Source of the DNA: Paramoeba atlantica | Lineage: Eukaryota > Discosea | Assembly (NCBI GenBank): GCA_977017575.1 | Contig: CDRNVI010000003.1 | Location: 620,001-684,000, forward strand | Reading direction: 5' to 3' | DNA length: 64,000 nucleotides | In this document: piece by piece, positions 62,825 through 64,000 of the stretch | Position numbering within the stretch: position 1 is the first letter of the stretch | Layout: each line of letters begins with the position of its first letter | Position numbers and translations under genes: made by a program | Notes under the pieces: generated by a model | Seen by the model: only the letters and a program-made list of their open reading frames with translations | Database searches by the model: none | Told to the model about the DNA's origin: nothing

Positions 62825-62860
62825 AAATATATGGAAGCAATAATAAGAAATTTGAAGACT

Positions 62861-63226
62861 GCTGATTTCTCAATGATCTTACGAAGATATATCTTTCCTG
62901 TAGTGTATTTATGGAAATAAACCCAAGAGACTAAGTGAGATCGTCATAACCTATCATAATCAATGTTAAAAGAGTACCAAATAAACTAATAACGTTGTGA
63001 ACGGGAATGCCCGTCCGCGCAACCCGCAGCCAAATGGTTGGGGGCTGGTGGGTGGGCACAAAAACTAGTTAGTTAGTTATTATCCAGCCATTTGTCTGCG
63101 AACAGATGTGGCTGCCTCACTTCACGCGTAGGTCGCGTTGCCGGTGCTCCACGCGGGGAGTAATCTTCTAGCACGAGAGCGGTTGGCTCAATCATATAAG
63201 AAGACACCGGACTTTAGACAGACATT
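62861..63226. other. Spacer with hairpins; right end of REL-B piece
   Basis: 62861-62945 continues the REL-B frame on the minus strand (WVYFHKYTTGKIYLRKIIEK). Then AT-rich sequence, a GC-rich stretch at 62997-63060 (CGGGAATGCCCG hairp., GGTTGGGGGCTGG) ending in a TAGTTAGTTAGTTATT tail, which again looks like a retroposon 3' end. No ORF. Confidence 0.45.
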
Positions 63227-63746
63227 ACCCTAGTTATTTGATGCCTTGTTTTATTGGCATTGGGCAAATCCATCTATAGGAAAGGTGTAATGCCCTAGTT
63301 CTTTAGCATCTTGCTATTTTGATGCCGGGTACCTCCTTTCGTAAGCTTTCTAGTTTGCTTACATATTGTACGCATCTATGATGATGAATTAGGCAATATA
63401 TCTCCGAGGAGATGTTACCTCCCTAGAACAAGCCTCCCCTTATCGCTTGCTAGGAGCTGTGCCACGCAGCACGCAAGTCAAATCCGAAGATTTGACCAGA
63501 TCGAGCGCGAGCAGCCAGCTTATCTTTTTTTATCCCCTTTTATATACTACAAGAAAATATTCTTTATGAAAAAACACTTCTTTTGAAGTGAAAAACACAA
63601 CACACTCCAAAGATTATGCTGAATGACACCCACCCTAGTTTCTTAGTACCTTGTTATATCCGGTACCGGGCGGTGTCATTCTCACGCTGCGATGTCTGGG
63701 TGACCGTTACCCTAGTTATTTTGTGCCTTGTTTTGTTGGCACCGGG
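63227..63746. repeat. Array of covarying hairpins U9-U12
   Basis: Units (given on the plus strand, reversed relative to U1-U4) at 63227-63264 (GATGCC/GGCATT), 63292-63329 (AGCATC/GATGCC), 63632-63670 (AGTACC/GGTACC) and 63709-63746 (TGTGCC/GGCACC). All share ACCCTAGTT, a loop starting TTG, and a closing GGG. U11 is enclosed by a perfect 10-bp outer stem GAATGACACC (63621-63630) / GGTGTCATTC (63672-63681). A fifth, partial unit is at 63775-63800. Between U10 and U11 (63330-63620) lies a GAGGAGATGTTACCTCCCTAG stretch like the three-way-junction end. Confidence 0.85.
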
Positions 63747-64000
63747 TAGTGTCATCCGCGGGACCTTGATCGTACCCACCCTAGGTATGTAGTACGCATC
63801 TATACCAATATCGTATGTATCACTTGTTCCATATAAGTCCTGTATTTCATACGACGTACTTCCTGCCTATGATATCATAAATGGGAAACTTTAATTTAAG
63901 TTTCTCTCTTTTTTCTGCGCTTTCTTTGTTTCGTTTCTTCTTGCTTATACTTTTCAAGCGTGCTCCTCCATTTAACCCTGTCTTGTGCCTGGTATTTCCA
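63747..64000. other. Spacer without recognisable gene
   Basis: Partial hairpin unit, then T-rich sequence. I see no coding frame or element end. Confidence 0.4.

Larger units (their letters stand above)
62552..62851 (+). mobile_element. SL-led retrogene insertion with 9-bp target duplication
   Basis: TTGAAGACT at 62547-62555 and 62852-62860 flanks about 300 bp that begin with the SL exon (its first bases GACT overlap the duplication) and end AATAATAAGAAA. It lies inside the REL-B LINE, whose coding frame can be followed beyond it on the right (KIIEKSAVFKRL reads across the empty site). A clean case of a trans-spliced mRNA written into the genome. Confidence 0.85.

Noticed and set aside
63227-63746. 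CRISPR-like array
   Set aside because: Units are imperfect palindromes of differing sequence, not identical repeats with unique spacers; no cas genes, and the setting is eukaryotic.

Overview
The window is repeat-dominated DNA from a eukaryote. I see no gene that I would call an ordinary host gene. Nearly all of it is retrotransposons, DNA transposons and retroposed RNAs nested in one another. The best clue to the host is a 38-bp motif that starts AACTTTAACG, carries the palindrome TACAGTTTCTGTA and ends CCTTGTTG. Whole or 5'-truncated copies lie at 9877-9914 (-), 25491-25528, 29620-29657, 38255-38282, 44308-44345, 49137-49152 (-) and 62552-62589, and possibly as an 8-bp end at 15381. From memory it closely resembles the trans-spliced leader (SL) exon of Euglenozoa: the CAGTTTCTGTAC core is shared with kinetoplastids, and the AACGAT start is nearest to the diplonemid leader. 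I therefore infer a euglenozoan, most likely a diplonemid. Several copies sit directly in front of a transposon 5' UTR or a short ORF, so they look like SL-capped mRNAs written back into the genome.

Layout. 1-3753: a hAT DNA transposon inside a Tc1/mariner relic. 4105-9950: a LINE scrap, then two convergent DIRS-type (tyrosine-recombinase) retroelements. 10040-10600: a structured-RNA retroposon next to a LINE scrap. 11555-18900: one DIRS element (group C) split by a complete-looking DIRS of another group (group B), whose gag is itself split by retroposon R-1. 18840-20700: a tandem duplication, one copy of which carries a small mariner; the other copy is the empty site. 20842-23240: another DIRS gag/recombinase region split by retroposon S2. 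23289-24010: a 171-bp satellite. 24729-30553: retroposon R-2, holding a double insert made of an SL-led REL-endonuclease LINE (REL-A), poly(A), and an SL-led retrogene. 30902-36113: a second DIRS group B copy with split terminal repeats and a MITE, a DIRS RT scrap, and a LINE scrap. 36249-44570: a REL-A copy cut by a 6.75-kb composite of two other LINEs, flanked by a 60-bp target duplication. 44696-55715: a graveyard of REL-A and REL-B LINE copies plus a retrogene. 55898-59769: a DIRS with gag, recombinase and RT-RNase H all open. 60060-64000: LINE scraps, an SL retrogene and an array of covarying hairpins.

How the parts work together: the LINE proteins (reverse transcriptase with a C-terminal restriction-like endonuclease) are the likely writers of the SL-led copies and of the structured-RNA retroposons. 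The DIRS elements carry their own gag, RT-RNase H and tyrosine recombinase. Two signals go beyond ordinary transposon annotation: the captured SL exons with their poly(A)-SL junctions, and two families of covarying RNA or DNA folds shared by retroposons of different sequence.
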